A stretch of DNA of 64,000 bases from Bacteroides intestinalis DSM 17393 (GTDB taxonomy: Bacteria > Bacteroidota > Bacteroidia > Bacteroidales > Bacteroidaceae): positions 558,001 to 622,000 of the forward strand of contig NZ_ABJL02000007.1 in NCBI RefSeq assembly GCF_000172175.1, read 5' to 3'. A program made the position numbers and the translations under genes. Shown piece by piece: positions 36,142-43,846 of the stretch (position 1 is its first letter; the number at the start of each line of letters is the position of its first letter). A model generated the notes under the pieces. That model saw only the letters and a program-made list of their open reading frames with translations. It was not told the DNA's origin and did not search any database.

Positions 36142-36149
36142 CAAAGATA
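36142..36149 (-). promoter_or_regulatory. -7 box for the HU-like gene
   Basis: TATCTTTG on the - strand. Would give a leader of about 160 nt that carries the 22-bp repeats. No -33 TTTG found at the ideal spacing. Confidence 0.45.
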
Positions 36150-36317
36150 CTAAAATAAGCGGGTTGCACGTATAAAATCCCTATCTTTTTCTGCAAGCGT
36201 CTTTGTGACAAAAATAGTAGGGAAAAGCTTGCAAAACCCCTATTCCGCATAGTAACTTCGTAGCATCAAGCTCGACAAGCCGATACTATTAACTATTAAA
36301 AGAAAACAAAAAACATC

Positions 36318-37655
36318 ATGAAGAAGAATCGAACGTTATTGCAACAACACCGACTTTTGCGCGAGGCAAGCCAACTACTGACTATTGCTGAAAAGCTGAA
36401 AACGGAAAAACCGGAAACAAAACATAAAACATCGAAGCATGCCGCTAATGCGACTTCGCTCCTGACCCGCAATGTAAAGGAATTCCTGACATCCCGTTAC
36501 GACTTCCGCTACAACCTGCTGACGGATGAGACCGAATTCCGCCCCGCCGGACAACGTACCGTTCCCTTTACTCCAATCGGCAAGCGTGAACTGAACGCCT
36601 TATGCATTGAAGCGCATGACGAAGGCATCCCTTGCTGGGACAAGGACCTGAGCCGCTACGTCTACTCTTCCTATATCGCCTCTTATCATCCCTTTCACCT
36701 TTATATGGACGAACTGCCCGCCTGGGACGGGCGTGACCGGCTGACCGCACTTGCCCTACGCGTTTCCTGCCGTCCGTTGTGGGTACAAGGCTTCCACACA
36801 TGGATGCTGGGGCTTGCTTCGCAATGGATGGATCAGTCCGTTCTGCATGCCAATAGCGTGGCGCCCATTCTCGTCAGCCGGGAGCAGGGGCGTCGGAAGA
36901 GTACCTTTTGCCGCTCACTGATGCCCGACGTGCTGATGCGTTACTACACCGACAACCTGAAACTCACTTCGCAGGGACAAGCCGAAAGGCTCCTTGCGGA
37001 AATGGGACTGCTGAACATGGATGAATTTGATAAATACGCCGAAAACAAGATGCCGTTGCTGAAGAACCTGATGCAGATGTCCGCCCTCAACATCCGCAAG
37101 GCCTATCAGCAGAATTTCCGGCAACTGCCCCGCGTGGCCTCATTTATCGGCACAAGCAACCGCTTCGACCTACTCACCGACCCGACGGGCAGCCGCCGTT
37201 TCCTATGCGTGGAAGTGAAGCATGATATTGACTGTACCCACATAGAACATGACCAGATTTTTGCCCAACTGAAAGCTGAACTGTCTGCCGGACGACGTAA
37301 CTGGTTCACCAAGAAAGAAGAGGGAGAATTGCAAAGACATAACGAAAAGTTCTACCGCACCAGCCTTGTTGAAGAGGTACTCGCTTCCCGGTTCCGCACC
37401 CCGCTTGCCCATGAAAAGAGCCTTGACTTGACCGCTACCGACATTTTCAGCGAATTGCAGACGGCCAACCCTGCCGCCATGCGAGGCAGTAACCCTATGC
37501 GCTTCGGGCAAGTATTGCTTCGGGCGGGACTGAAAAGGAGACATACCGAATACGGCAATGTGTACGAGGTGGTGAGAAGACTGGATGTTTCAGCCGGAAA
37601 GCCGATGAATAGGGGGATTCGGGGAGGGCTGAAAGAACTGCAGGAAGAGAAATAG
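36318..37655 (+). CDS. VapE/VirE-domain P-loop protein (DUF3874-type C-terminus)
   Basis: A 445-residue protein with the virulence-associated-protein-E domain of primase/helicase-like ATPases. Seen: YHPFHLYMDELPAWDGRDRL entry, the P-loop SREQGRRKSTFCRSLMP (about residue 192; two of the usual Gly positions are replaced by Arg, but KST is kept), Walker B LLNMDEFD (about 232), and the sensor FIGTSNRFDLLTDPTGSRRFLCVEV. The C-terminal part (about 350-445) resembles DUF3874. The N-terminal BT4734-like primase half that many Bacteroides homologues have is absent, so this is the short form. Divergent from the HU-like gene, a pairing frequent in Bacteroides. Role unknown; probably derived from a mobile element. 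Confidence 0.78.
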   Translation: MKKNRTLLQQHRLLREASQLLTIAEKLKTEKPETKHKTSKHAANATSLLTRNVKEFLTSRYDFRYNLLTDETEFRPAGQRTVPFTPIGKRELNALCIEAHDEGIPCWDKDLSRYVYSSYIASYHPFHLYMDELPAWDGRDRLTALALRVSCRPLWVQGFHTWMLGLASQWMDQSVLHANSVAPILVSREQGRRKSTFCRSLMPDVLMRYYTDNLKLTSQGQAERLLAEMGLLNMDEFDKYAENKMPLLKNLMQMSALNIRKAYQQNFRQLPRVASFIGTSNRFDLLTDPTGSRRFLCVEVKHDIDCTHIEHDQIFAQLKAELSAGRRNWFTKKEEGELQRHNEKFYRTSLVEEVLASRFRTPLAHEKSLDLTATDIFSELQTANPAAMRGSNPMRFGQVLLRAGLKRRHTEYGNVYEVVRRLDVSAGKPMNRGIRGGLKELQEEK

Positions 37656-37699
37656 GTTATGGAAAGGTAATGCACGAGTAGGCATTCATGCTTGATAAA

Positions 37700-37762
37700 G
37701 TTGTTTTTCTGTTTTCAATAGTAACAAAGCTGACAATGAACAACTGAAAATAGAAAAACAAC
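37700..37762. repeat. Long AT-rich hairpin downstream of the VapE gene
   Basis: A 17-bp inverted repeat: GTTGTTTTTCTGTTTTC at 37700-37716 against GAAAATAGAAAAACAAC at 37746-37762, one G-T wobble. It may act as the + strand terminator of the VapE gene although no T run follows. Confidence 0.55.
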
Positions 37763-37871
37763 TCAAATTTGTCTTGTGCTCCCTAAAACTATATATACTT
37801 TTAGTCAAGTTGATATATTTGCTTATATACCGACCCAATGTTATCGTTTGCTATTCATTTTATATATAAAG

Positions 37872-37906
37872 TCATTGCTATCCACTTTTTTAGTGGACAG
37901 CAATGA
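37872..37906 (-). terminator. Terminator hairpin after the small exported protein gene
   Basis: TCATTGCTATCCACT (37872-37886) pairs with AGTGGACAGCAATGA (37892-37906), one mismatch, 5-nt T/A loop, 10 bp beyond the stop at 37916. Likely ends the - strand accessory operon and may work in both directions. Confidence 0.65.
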
Positions 37907-37915
37907 TATAAATTT

Positions 37916-38431
37916 TTAATCAAATCCTAATCCTTTCCAATACCAAAATTTATCTTTAGAGGTATCTCCATTGTTGTAAAACAATATAAATTCCATATCT
38001 TCTATAATGAAATCACGGAGATATCCCCTTATGGCTTTATTTTGATCTACTCTGTTTTTAAATTCGTATTCTGCAATCCCGGCACTATCTGGGTATGGTT
38101 CATAAAATTTGATAAAACAACAATATATTGGAAATTTCTTTATAAGATGAAACTTGTCATCTCCCCAATATGATATTTTTATACCTATTATTTCTCCCGA
38201 ATTTTTCCAATCCTTCCTAGAACTTCCTATATAATAGAATTTTAATTCAAAATCATCTGCAAATATTCCGAACGGTTTATTGATATACTTTTCTATTTTC
38301 TTCTCTGTAAAATTAGTTTTTATATATTCTAACGTATCGTTATTGCATTCTTGCAAGGATATATATCTGTCCTGTGCAAAAGCGGATATGGATGCCACCA
38401 ATAGTGACCAAATGAGAATTAAATTTTTCAT
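37916..38431 (-). CDS. Small exported protein of unknown function
   Basis: A 171-residue protein with a Sec signal peptide (MKNLILIWSLLVASISAFAQ). Start placed at ATG 38431; a longer frame to 38521 would run into the upstream gene and adds no sensible sequence. The mature part is beta-rich with a conserved-looking IKISYWGDDKFHLIKKFPIYCCFIKFY core and an acidic C-terminus. It begins 7 bp after the cysteine-rich JAB-motif gene, so translation is probably coupled. I do not recognise a family. Its position directly behind a possible secreted effector makes an immunity or partner role conceivable; this is inference only. Low G+C compared with the flanking housekeeping genes. Confidence 0.7.
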   Translation of the reverse strand: MKNLILIWSLLVASISAFAQDRYISLQECNNDTLEYIKTNFTEKKIEKYINKPFGIFADDFELKFYYIGSSRKDWKNSGEIIGIKISYWGDDKFHLIKKFPIYCCFIKFYEPYPDSAGIAEYEFKNRVDQNKAIRGYLRDFIIEDMEFILFYNNGDTSKDKFWYWKGLGFD

Positions 38432-38438
38432 AAGTTTG

Positions 38439-39983
38439 TTATTTACAGTTATACGGTATAATTTTATCATCAATCGTTTGGGTATAGTATAATCCGAAAG
38501 AGTTGCTGCTTGAAGGCTCACTTTTCAATATGCGAATCCCTGAATTAGTCTGTTCGGCTAATTCGGCAAGCGACATCATGTGTCTGTCGGTATCGGATAG
38601 TCCTTTTAGTTCCTTATAGATACTTTCCCATTTTTTATCTAAATCGGATTCTGCTTTAAACATCTTTGTTTCTGTATCTGAGAGACAGTTCGAATATTTA
38701 GAATAAAACAGTTTTGCTTTTTGGACATCTTCAATATATAGTGCATAATTACCATTGGTGGTATAGACATACGTGGTTGAATAAACATTATTATCAGACA
38801 CCCATTTGGCTGTATTCAAGAAGTCGATTCCGGACGGTGGAGTACCGTTAGGATGATTATGTATGGTAGCCACAGTTGTAGTAAATATAGTGACTTTGAC
38901 ACTGGTTGGAGAATTACCTGTTTTTAACTCCCTTAGTCTATACACCTCTTCATCCGAATAATAAGACAGGCCGATAGAGTTTTCATTATGTCCATTGGTT
39001 CTGAGAAGATTCTCAAAATCACTGAAAGCAAATGTTTCGGGACCATCAGGATAGGTATTCTTCATCGTATTATACATAGTGTTCGCACTTGCTTTGATTT
39101 TGCCGGAAGCAGGGATTGGATCACAGTTGCTATGGACTTCTTTACAGTGTCTTTTCTCACAAACCGGACATCTTTTTCCATCACATATTGGACAAGAAAC
39201 ACTCGCCCTTGTGGTTATGCCATCCATAATCAGTCCTCCACACTCCGGACATTTGGGACCATTACAGTCATCCGGATTGTCCGGCTCTGTATTTTCATCA
39301 TCGCAAATGCAAGGATCATTGCCGCAATTAGGACAACAAGTACAGGGAAAATTACGGCAATCCGGACAACAGATGCAAGGATCGTGTCCACAATCGGGGC
39401 ATTGGGAATAGCAAGTGCAAGGGTCGCTTCCACATACGAAACACACATTGCAAGTACACGGATCATTCCCGCAATAATAGCAACAGTTGCAGTCGTCAAC
39501 GTTTTGTCCGCATCTGGTACAATACTCAATCAAGACTTCGCATCCGCCACCGTCGTATGTATGATACAAGCCACAAAAGGCACAATAGTAGACATCATTT
39601 TCCCAGTCGATAGAATAACTGGAAGCTGATAAGGAACGGTCTACCAGACTGATGGAAAGGAAGTCGTTGTCTTTCGAATAGTCAGATTGTTGCTGGCATC
39701 CGGCCCGGAAGATTTTGTGCGTTCTTTTGCCATTGGTATAATAATAGGCCGATTGGATGCGTCCGCTCGGATAAGACTTGTACCATATTCCGGTGAAAGC
39801 ATGGTTATCGGGAATATGACGCATTGTTTTCATTTTTTTTCCGTGCTTTTTCATATAGTCTTTTTCTCCTATCAGGGTAACCATATAGCAATTTGTCTTT
39901 TTCTTCCCGAGCCTCTGTTCAAACACAAGCATGAACTCCGGTCTGACACGTTCAAAGATAGTTTTTTTTCCTTTTCGTTTCAT
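38439..39983 (-). CDS. Cysteine-rich protein with JAB/JAMM-like motif (probable C-terminal part of a split lipoprotein)
   Basis: 514 residues if started at ATG 39983. N-terminal 130 residues are beta-rich (RPEFMLVFEQRLGKKKTNCYMVTLIGEKDY, NHAFTGIWYKSYPSGRIQSAYYYTNG), followed by about 160 residues with some 40 cysteines, including five 11-residue repeats of type CxxCGxDPCxC (DNA about 39303-39483), a likely zinc-binding array. Near residue 372 is IHNHPNGTPPSGID, an HxHP...SxxD signature of JAB/JAMM metallopeptidase folds as in RadC-like and toxin JAB domains; the spacing is one residue shorter than in RadC. No signal peptide in this frame, and no ribosome site before the start: the reading frame continues upstream in sense and the preceding small lipoprotein frame looks like its true N-terminus (see findings). 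Confidence 0.65.
   Translation of the reverse strand: MKRKGKKTIFERVRPEFMLVFEQRLGKKKTNCYMVTLIGEKDYMKKHGKKMKTMRHIPDNHAFTGIWYKSYPSGRIQSAYYYTNGKRTHKIFRAGCQQQSDYSKDNDFLSISLVDRSLSASSYSIDWENDVYYCAFCGLYHTYDGGGCEVLIEYCTRCGQNVDDCNCCYYCGNDPCTCNVCFVCGSDPCTCYSQCPDCGHDPCICCPDCRNFPCTCCPNCGNDPCICDDENTEPDNPDDCNGPKCPECGGLIMDGITTRASVSCPICDGKRCPVCEKRHCKEVHSNCDPIPASGKIKASANTMYNTMKNTYPDGPETFAFSDFENLLRTNGHNENSIGLSYYSDEEVYRLRELKTGNSPTSVKVTIFTTTVATIHNHPNGTPPSGIDFLNTAKWVSDNNVYSTTYVYTTNGNYALYIEDVQKAKLFYSKYSNCLSDTETKMFKAESDLDKKWESIYKELKGLSDTDRHMMSLAELAEQTNSGIRILKSEPSSSNSFGLYYTQTIDDKIIPYNCK
39303..39483 (-). repeat. Five CxxCGxDPCxC coding repeats
   Basis: DNA encoding consecutive 11-residue motifs CYYCGNDPCTC, CFVCGSDPCTC, CPDCGHDPCIC, CPDCRNFPCTC and CPNCGNDPCIC separated by 0-3 residues. 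The fourth copy has lost the GxD core (RNF). Nucleotide sequence is similar between copies (for example GCAAGGATC, GCAAGGGTC), showing expansion by duplication. Confidence 0.85.
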
Positions 39984-39994
39984 TGTTTTATGGG

Positions 39995-40402
39995 CTATAA
40001 TTTCCCGCCACTGATATTCAGAGGTATTTCTATATAGACGGATACTGAATCCGACCATTCTCTGGCTTCATCCCATAGAGGAACAATGTTACTCTCTTGA
40101 ATATCCGGCAGGCCGCGTGTGTGATGCTTGTGCTGACACGCATCAGTGTGTACGTGGGTACTGTCTTTCGCGGTATCTATGCTATCATTCATTCCATGAC
40201 CACCGTTTGCCTTGTCTTGTGTCTGTGGCAAAGTCAATAGGGGGATGTGCGAATAATACTTTTTTACTGCGTTGAGGCTTATGGCATCATCCGTTGTTTT
40301 CTGATTCCGCTCTTGCCGTCGCGAGTAGGGTAAATCATCAAAGCACGAATTCCATATCACTGCGAATAGGGCTAAGATGAATATTAGTTTTTTCTTTTTC
40401 AT
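39995..40402 (-). CDS. Small lipoprotein, probable N-terminal part of the split cysteine-rich protein
   Basis: 135 residues from ATG 40402 (a longer frame to 40471 overlaps the upstream gene). SPII signal with lipobox WNSC (Cys20), a polar linker containing a His-rich stretch (THVHTDACQHKHHTRG) and a C-terminal PLWDEAREWSDSVSVYIEIPL segment that stops abruptly after SGGKL. The W...A...VY-E-IPL segment is what, in similar Bacteroides lipoproteins I remember, leads straight into the beta-rich domain found in the next gene in another frame. The stop lies 12 bp before the next start. Hence either a genuine small lipoprotein or the front half of a frameshifted gene. Confidence 0.6.
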   Translation of the reverse strand: MKKKKLIFILALFAVIWNSCFDDLPYSRRQERNQKTTDDAISLNAVKKYYSHIPLLTLPQTQDKANGGHGMNDSIDTAKDSTHVHTDACQHKHHTRGLPDIQESNIVPLWDEAREWSDSVSVYIEIPLNISGGKL

Positions 40403-40457
40403 AACTAATGTATTTTTGTTGATTAATAATACATTCTTTTTTCCGGTTAAAATTCTT

Positions 40458-41990
40458 TTATTGTCTCTCACCTCCTTCCTTTGTTTTGCTCAAATACTCT
40501 TTTACCAAATGTTTCATTTGAAGAGCGGTAGAGCCTTCTTGTTTGAATTTGCTATGAATGATCGTGTGGGCGCTATTCAGTGCCTTATGGGTTTGGCCGG
40601 TTTCGGCGTAGTGGCGAAACAGATAGTATTGCGGCAAGACGTGTCCCGGAGCCATGTTGCAGGCGATGGACAGAAACCGTTCTGCTTCCTCGTATTTCTG
40701 AAGCCGGTGACAGCAATTGCCTAAGTCGTACAAGATCCTTGAGGAAGGAAATAGCACGGATGCCCGCCGTAACATGACTTCTGCTTTGGGATAGCTTTTA
40801 TTTTTGTAGAACTGCATAGCGCAGGAAGCAATGTATATATGGTTATTCTTATAGCAAGGATAATATCCGAATAGTTTGTCCTCCAGTCCGGCACCGGGCA
40901 AGCACCCGTATTCATGAATCATACTTTTTAATTCCCGTTCTTCGGACTTGAATCGCCATGCTCTGTAACTAAGGAGGCATGACGCCGACAGGCAGATGGT
41001 TATCAAGATATATCGGGGATAATAGCAGATGTTTTTTCCCGGATATGATGCCGCCATGACGGTTACCAGCAATATGATGGGCGTGATTTCCAACGGATAT
41101 GAAAAAAAGGCAAAGATGCAATAGAAAGATAATACGGGGTGGAAAAACGACATGCTTCTGAACAACAAAAATAGCAGAATAAGTCCGATGATTCCATATT
41201 CGACTATGATGCGCAGGTATTCGTTGAAGGCATGGCTGTTATCGGACGCTTTGAGTTTGTAGGGAGAGTCCGGATGGTTTGCAAAATACTCGGCTTGTGT
41301 ATACATGTACCGGGATGCAAAGGTGTTTACGCCCGAACCTGTTAATGGGGAAGTATGAAGAAGCTGTCCGCTGTTTTTCCATATAAACAATCGCGCGTCG
41401 GCAGATTCTTTCTTCAGGAAATAGAGGGCTGCCAAGCAAGAAAGGCACAATACCGCTACGGGAAATAGGTGCCGGTATCGGATTTTGCGGTACCTTGCCA
41501 ATAGGTGTATAAGGGATATGAGCAGAGCTATCCATGCGGCTCGGGAATAGGAGAGGATGATAATTCCCGATATTGAGGCTGCTGCGGGTATCAATAGGGT
41601 AAAGATTGTTTTTCTGTTCTCCTTATAGCACAACGACATAAATTCTACGATTAATATCAGGCAGGCACCGATATAACCTGCCAAAGGTACCGGGTTCTTG
41701 AAACTGCCTGTAACCGGGAAGTTGTTGTGGTTGGATTCTGCCCAACCACAAAATTGCCCCCATGCGATGAGGGACTGAATAAATCCGGTAATTGCGATTA
41801 TACCCAATAACTTGTATTGACAGGACCGTGTCAAGCAACGCACTGCTGCATAGCAGAGTGCAACGCAACCCCATATCAGCCAATCATTTTTGTCCATAAG
41901 GTTATCGGACGTTCCAACGGTGTGGCAAATAAGGTAAAGCGCGAATGCGCAAGCGTATAAGTCGGTATATGTAAAGGCTTGTTTTATCAT
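40458..41990 (-). CDS. O-antigen-ligase-like (Wzy_C) membrane protein with C-terminal TPRs
   Basis: A 510-residue inner-membrane protein with about ten transmembrane segments (about 10-370), a GSFKNPVPLAGYIGACLIL start of the Wzy_C region, SYSRAAWIALLISL, and the periplasmic loop with KASDNSHAFNEYLRIIVEYG, a hallmark of O-antigen ligases and bacterial O-oligosaccharyltransferases. The last 130 residues form TPR-like helices (AEVMLRRASVLFPSSRILYDLGNCCHRLQKYEEAERFLSIA). In Bacteroidetes such TPR-tailed ligases occur beside lipoprotein genes. It might transfer a glycan to a lipid or to a protein; which one cannot be told here. It is 3 bp from the preceding lipoprotein gene and so co-transcribed with it. 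Confidence 0.75.
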   Translation of the reverse strand: MIKQAFTYTDLYACAFALYLICHTVGTSDNLMDKNDWLIWGCVALCYAAVRCLTRSCQYKLLGIIAITGFIQSLIAWGQFCGWAESNHNNFPVTGSFKNPVPLAGYIGACLILIVEFMSLCYKENRKTIFTLLIPAAASISGIIILSYSRAAWIALLISLIHLLARYRKIRYRHLFPVAVLCLSCLAALYFLKKESADARLFIWKNSGQLLHTSPLTGSGVNTFASRYMYTQAEYFANHPDSPYKLKASDNSHAFNEYLRIIVEYGIIGLILLFLLFRSMSFFHPVLSFYCIFAFFSYPLEITPIILLVTVMAASYPGKNICYYPRYILITICLSASCLLSYRAWRFKSEERELKSMIHEYGCLPGAGLEDKLFGYYPCYKNNHIYIASCAMQFYKNKSYPKAEVMLRRASVLFPSSRILYDLGNCCHRLQKYEEAERFLSIACNMAPGHVLPQYYLFRHYAETGQTHKALNSAHTIIHSKFKQEGSTALQMKHLVKEYLSKTKEGGERQ

Positions 41991-41993
41991 TTT

Positions 41994-42998
41994 TTATCTG
42001 AAGATGACTCTGTTTCTTTCAAATGTGAAAATTCTCTCTTCGCGTCCTTTCGTATGGTTTCTGATCCAATACAGCCCGTTGACGGGTACCGAATCGAAAT
42101 CAATGTATGAATATTCGGCCACTTTCATGCCCAGGCTGTTGAAGCCTTTGTCGTCACCTACCAGTAGCTCGTAAGTCTCACCGGGTACTATATTGTTATC
42201 ATCCGTCAAAGGCAAGTAATGAATGCGGCTGATGCTGGCCGGAGCGCCCAAATCAATAGCCACCCAATCCTGTATTTCGGCGGAAGTTAATTTGTCCCGG
42301 TCGGATAGGGCTGCCTTTTTCTGTTCAAATCCCTTTTCCTTGGGTGATGCGAAAAAGTTCCCTTTTAATGGAACGGTGTCATTACCGGAGAAAAATTCCA
42401 GTTCAGCGATTGAGGTCTTTCTTGGAATCAAAATTCTCCAATACCGGTATTTATGCGGATGAGAGATGAAATGATCCGCATAGTTGGAATATGCGTTTTC
42501 TGACAAGGTGGATACTTCGACTGAGGGGATGAAAGAGGGGAGATGTGAAGCTTCTATTTTTGCCCCTACCATTTTGTCGCTATTGCGGTTGACCCAATTA
42601 ACCAGCGGATATTTACGTTTGAGGCGCAGTGTCTGCGTCTGCTTTTTATCGGGGCGCAAATAGTGGGGCTTTCCTGTACTGGTTATTAGAAACGGATAGG
42701 ATGCGGGAACTATTTCATCATTGATCCAATATCCTGCAATGCAGGCAATGCCGGTTCCTACATTTTCAAATGTTACTGTATTCTCGCTGATCTCTCCGAA
42801 ATGTATCGGGACCCATTTCTCATTATTAAATGCGCATAGGTAGGCGAATTTCCGTTTTTTTACGGAGTAGTGTAGCAAGACCTTTTCCAGTTCAATATGG
42901 TTGTCTCCACTTTGCGATATTGCTTGCTCTAACTGACTTTCTTGTTGGATACATGATGTCAGAATACTAAAAAGCATAAATGATATTATTGTTTTCAT
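41994..42998 (-). CDS. Lipoprotein, shortened transglutaminase-associated family with discoidin-like C-terminus
   Basis: A 334-residue SPII lipoprotein (LTSC, Cys16). The N-terminal stretch LEQAISQSGDNHIELEKVLLHY is the start motif of large Bacteroides lipoproteins that normally continue into a transglutaminase-like domain; here it jumps directly to KKRKFAYLCAFNNEKWVPIHFGEISENTVTFENVGTGIACI...GYWINDEIVPASYPFLIT, the post-catalytic beta domain of the same proteins, and then to a discoidin/F5-8-like C-terminus (YRYWRILIPRKTSIAELEFF...WVAIDLGAPASISRIHYLP). It thus looks like an in-frame internal deletion that lost the enzyme core. Likely surface-attached. First gene of the accessory operon. Family comparison is from memory. 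Confidence 0.6.
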   Translation of the reverse strand: MKTIISFMLFSILTSCIQQESQLEQAISQSGDNHIELEKVLLHYSVKKRKFAYLCAFNNEKWVPIHFGEISENTVTFENVGTGIACIAGYWINDEIVPASYPFLITSTGKPHYLRPDKKQTQTLRLKRKYPLVNWVNRNSDKMVGAKIEASHLPSFIPSVEVSTLSENAYSNYADHFISHPHKYRYWRILIPRKTSIAELEFFSGNDTVPLKGNFFASPKEKGFEQKKAALSDRDKLTSAEIQDWVAIDLGAPASISRIHYLPLTDDNNIVPGETYELLVGDDKGFNSLGMKVAEYSYIDFDSVPVNGLYWIRNHTKGREERIFTFERNRVIFR

Positions 42999-43159
42999 AA
43001 GTATTGGATATATCGTGTTATTGGTAGTAAAGGAACGGATATAATATGTATCTTCTTTGTAATATTATCTCATATGTTTGAAGATATGGTAACGGATGGA
43101 TTATTCTTATTTTCTGCGGATAAGATAAACTACACCTTAACAATATTAAATAAGTTTGT

Positions 43160-43192
43160 TTTGTATCGCTTTCGGATTTTGCATTATCTTTG
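43160..43192 (+). promoter_or_regulatory. Full Bacteroides promoter (-33 and -7)
   Basis: TTTG at 43160-43163 and TATCTTTG at 43185-43192, spacing 21 bp, the optimal TTTG-N19-21-TAnnTTTG arrangement. It drives the DUF4348-like gene at 43228, giving a leader of about 30 nt. The best promoter match in the window. Confidence 0.75.
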
Positions 43193-43227
43193 CGCCTGAT
43201 TAATAAACCCTTTGACATTGTAACCAG

Positions 43228-43743
43228 ATGAAAGCAATTCACTTTGTATTTTGTCTTTTCGCGGTACTTATGCTGACGACTACGAATAGTCAGGCTGCCG
43301 CAGCTAATGAGGACTTCCAGGCATTCCTCAAGAAATTTACTTCCAGTGCTTCTTTCCAGTATTCCCGTATCAAGTTTCCGTTGAAAACTCCCATTGCCCT
43401 GTTAGAGGAAGATGGTGAGACGGAGAAAACTTTTCCGTTTACACGTGATAAGTGGGCGTTGCTGGGTGAAGATGCGTTTAAAGAAGAACGCATCACAGAC
43501 GAAGAGGGCGGAGTTTATGTCTCCCGGTTTACCGTGAACAACCCCAAGCATAAAGAGTTTGAGGCTGGCTATGATGAGTCGGAAGCTTCCCTTCGCGTAG
43601 TGTTCGAGCTGATTGATGGAAAGTGGTATGTTACCGATTGCTATACTGATTGGTATAACTTCGATCTTCCTATCAGTGAGTTGCCGGAAACTATCACTAC
43701 AATAGAAGAGGAGAATAAAGCGTTTGAGGAGATGCATCCTTAA
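43228..43743 (+). CDS. Exported DUF4348-like protein
   Basis: A 171-residue protein with a Sec signal peptide (to about residue 25, SQAAA). The segment FQAFLKKFTSSASFQYSRIKFPL and the WALLGEDAF, VVFELIDGKWYVTDCYTDW pattern fit the Bacteroides family DUF4348, of unknown function with an NTF2-like flavour. It is a monocistronic-looking gene with its own strong promoter, situated just before PUL 2, and probably not part of it. Periplasmic. Confidence 0.65.
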   Translation: MKAIHFVFCLFAVLMLTTTNSQAAAANEDFQAFLKKFTSSASFQYSRIKFPLKTPIALLEEDGETEKTFPFTRDKWALLGEDAFKEERITDEEGGVYVSRFTVNNPKHKEFEAGYDESEASLRVVFELIDGKWYVTDCYTDWYNFDLPISELPETITTIEEENKAFEEMHP

Positions 43744-43846
43744 ATTACTAAAATATACCTTTTTTGTACGATTTATGTGTCATTTTCTCTAAAAAGTACC
43801 GTTTCTTTGCAATGTGGAAATATTGTAAACGAAACTAATACCGGAA

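Noticed and set aside
39303..39483. Non-coding tandem repeat
   Set aside because: The repetition follows codon periodicity and encodes CxxCGxDPCxC units, so it is a protein repeat.
39998..40058. ATG at 40058 as the start of the cysteine-rich gene
   Set aside because: It lies inside the lipoprotein frame, adds 25 residues of unlikely composition (MVGFSIRLYRNTSEYQW) and gives no signal peptide; better explained as the frameshift overlap.
43744..43809. Third copy of the 18-bp HTCS element before the + strand DUF6250/PL8 operon
   Set aside because: A weak TTTCTTTG box is at 43802-43809, but the sequence 41 bp upstream matches the element at only 9 of 18 positions; isolated GTAC words (43766, 43796) are not enough.
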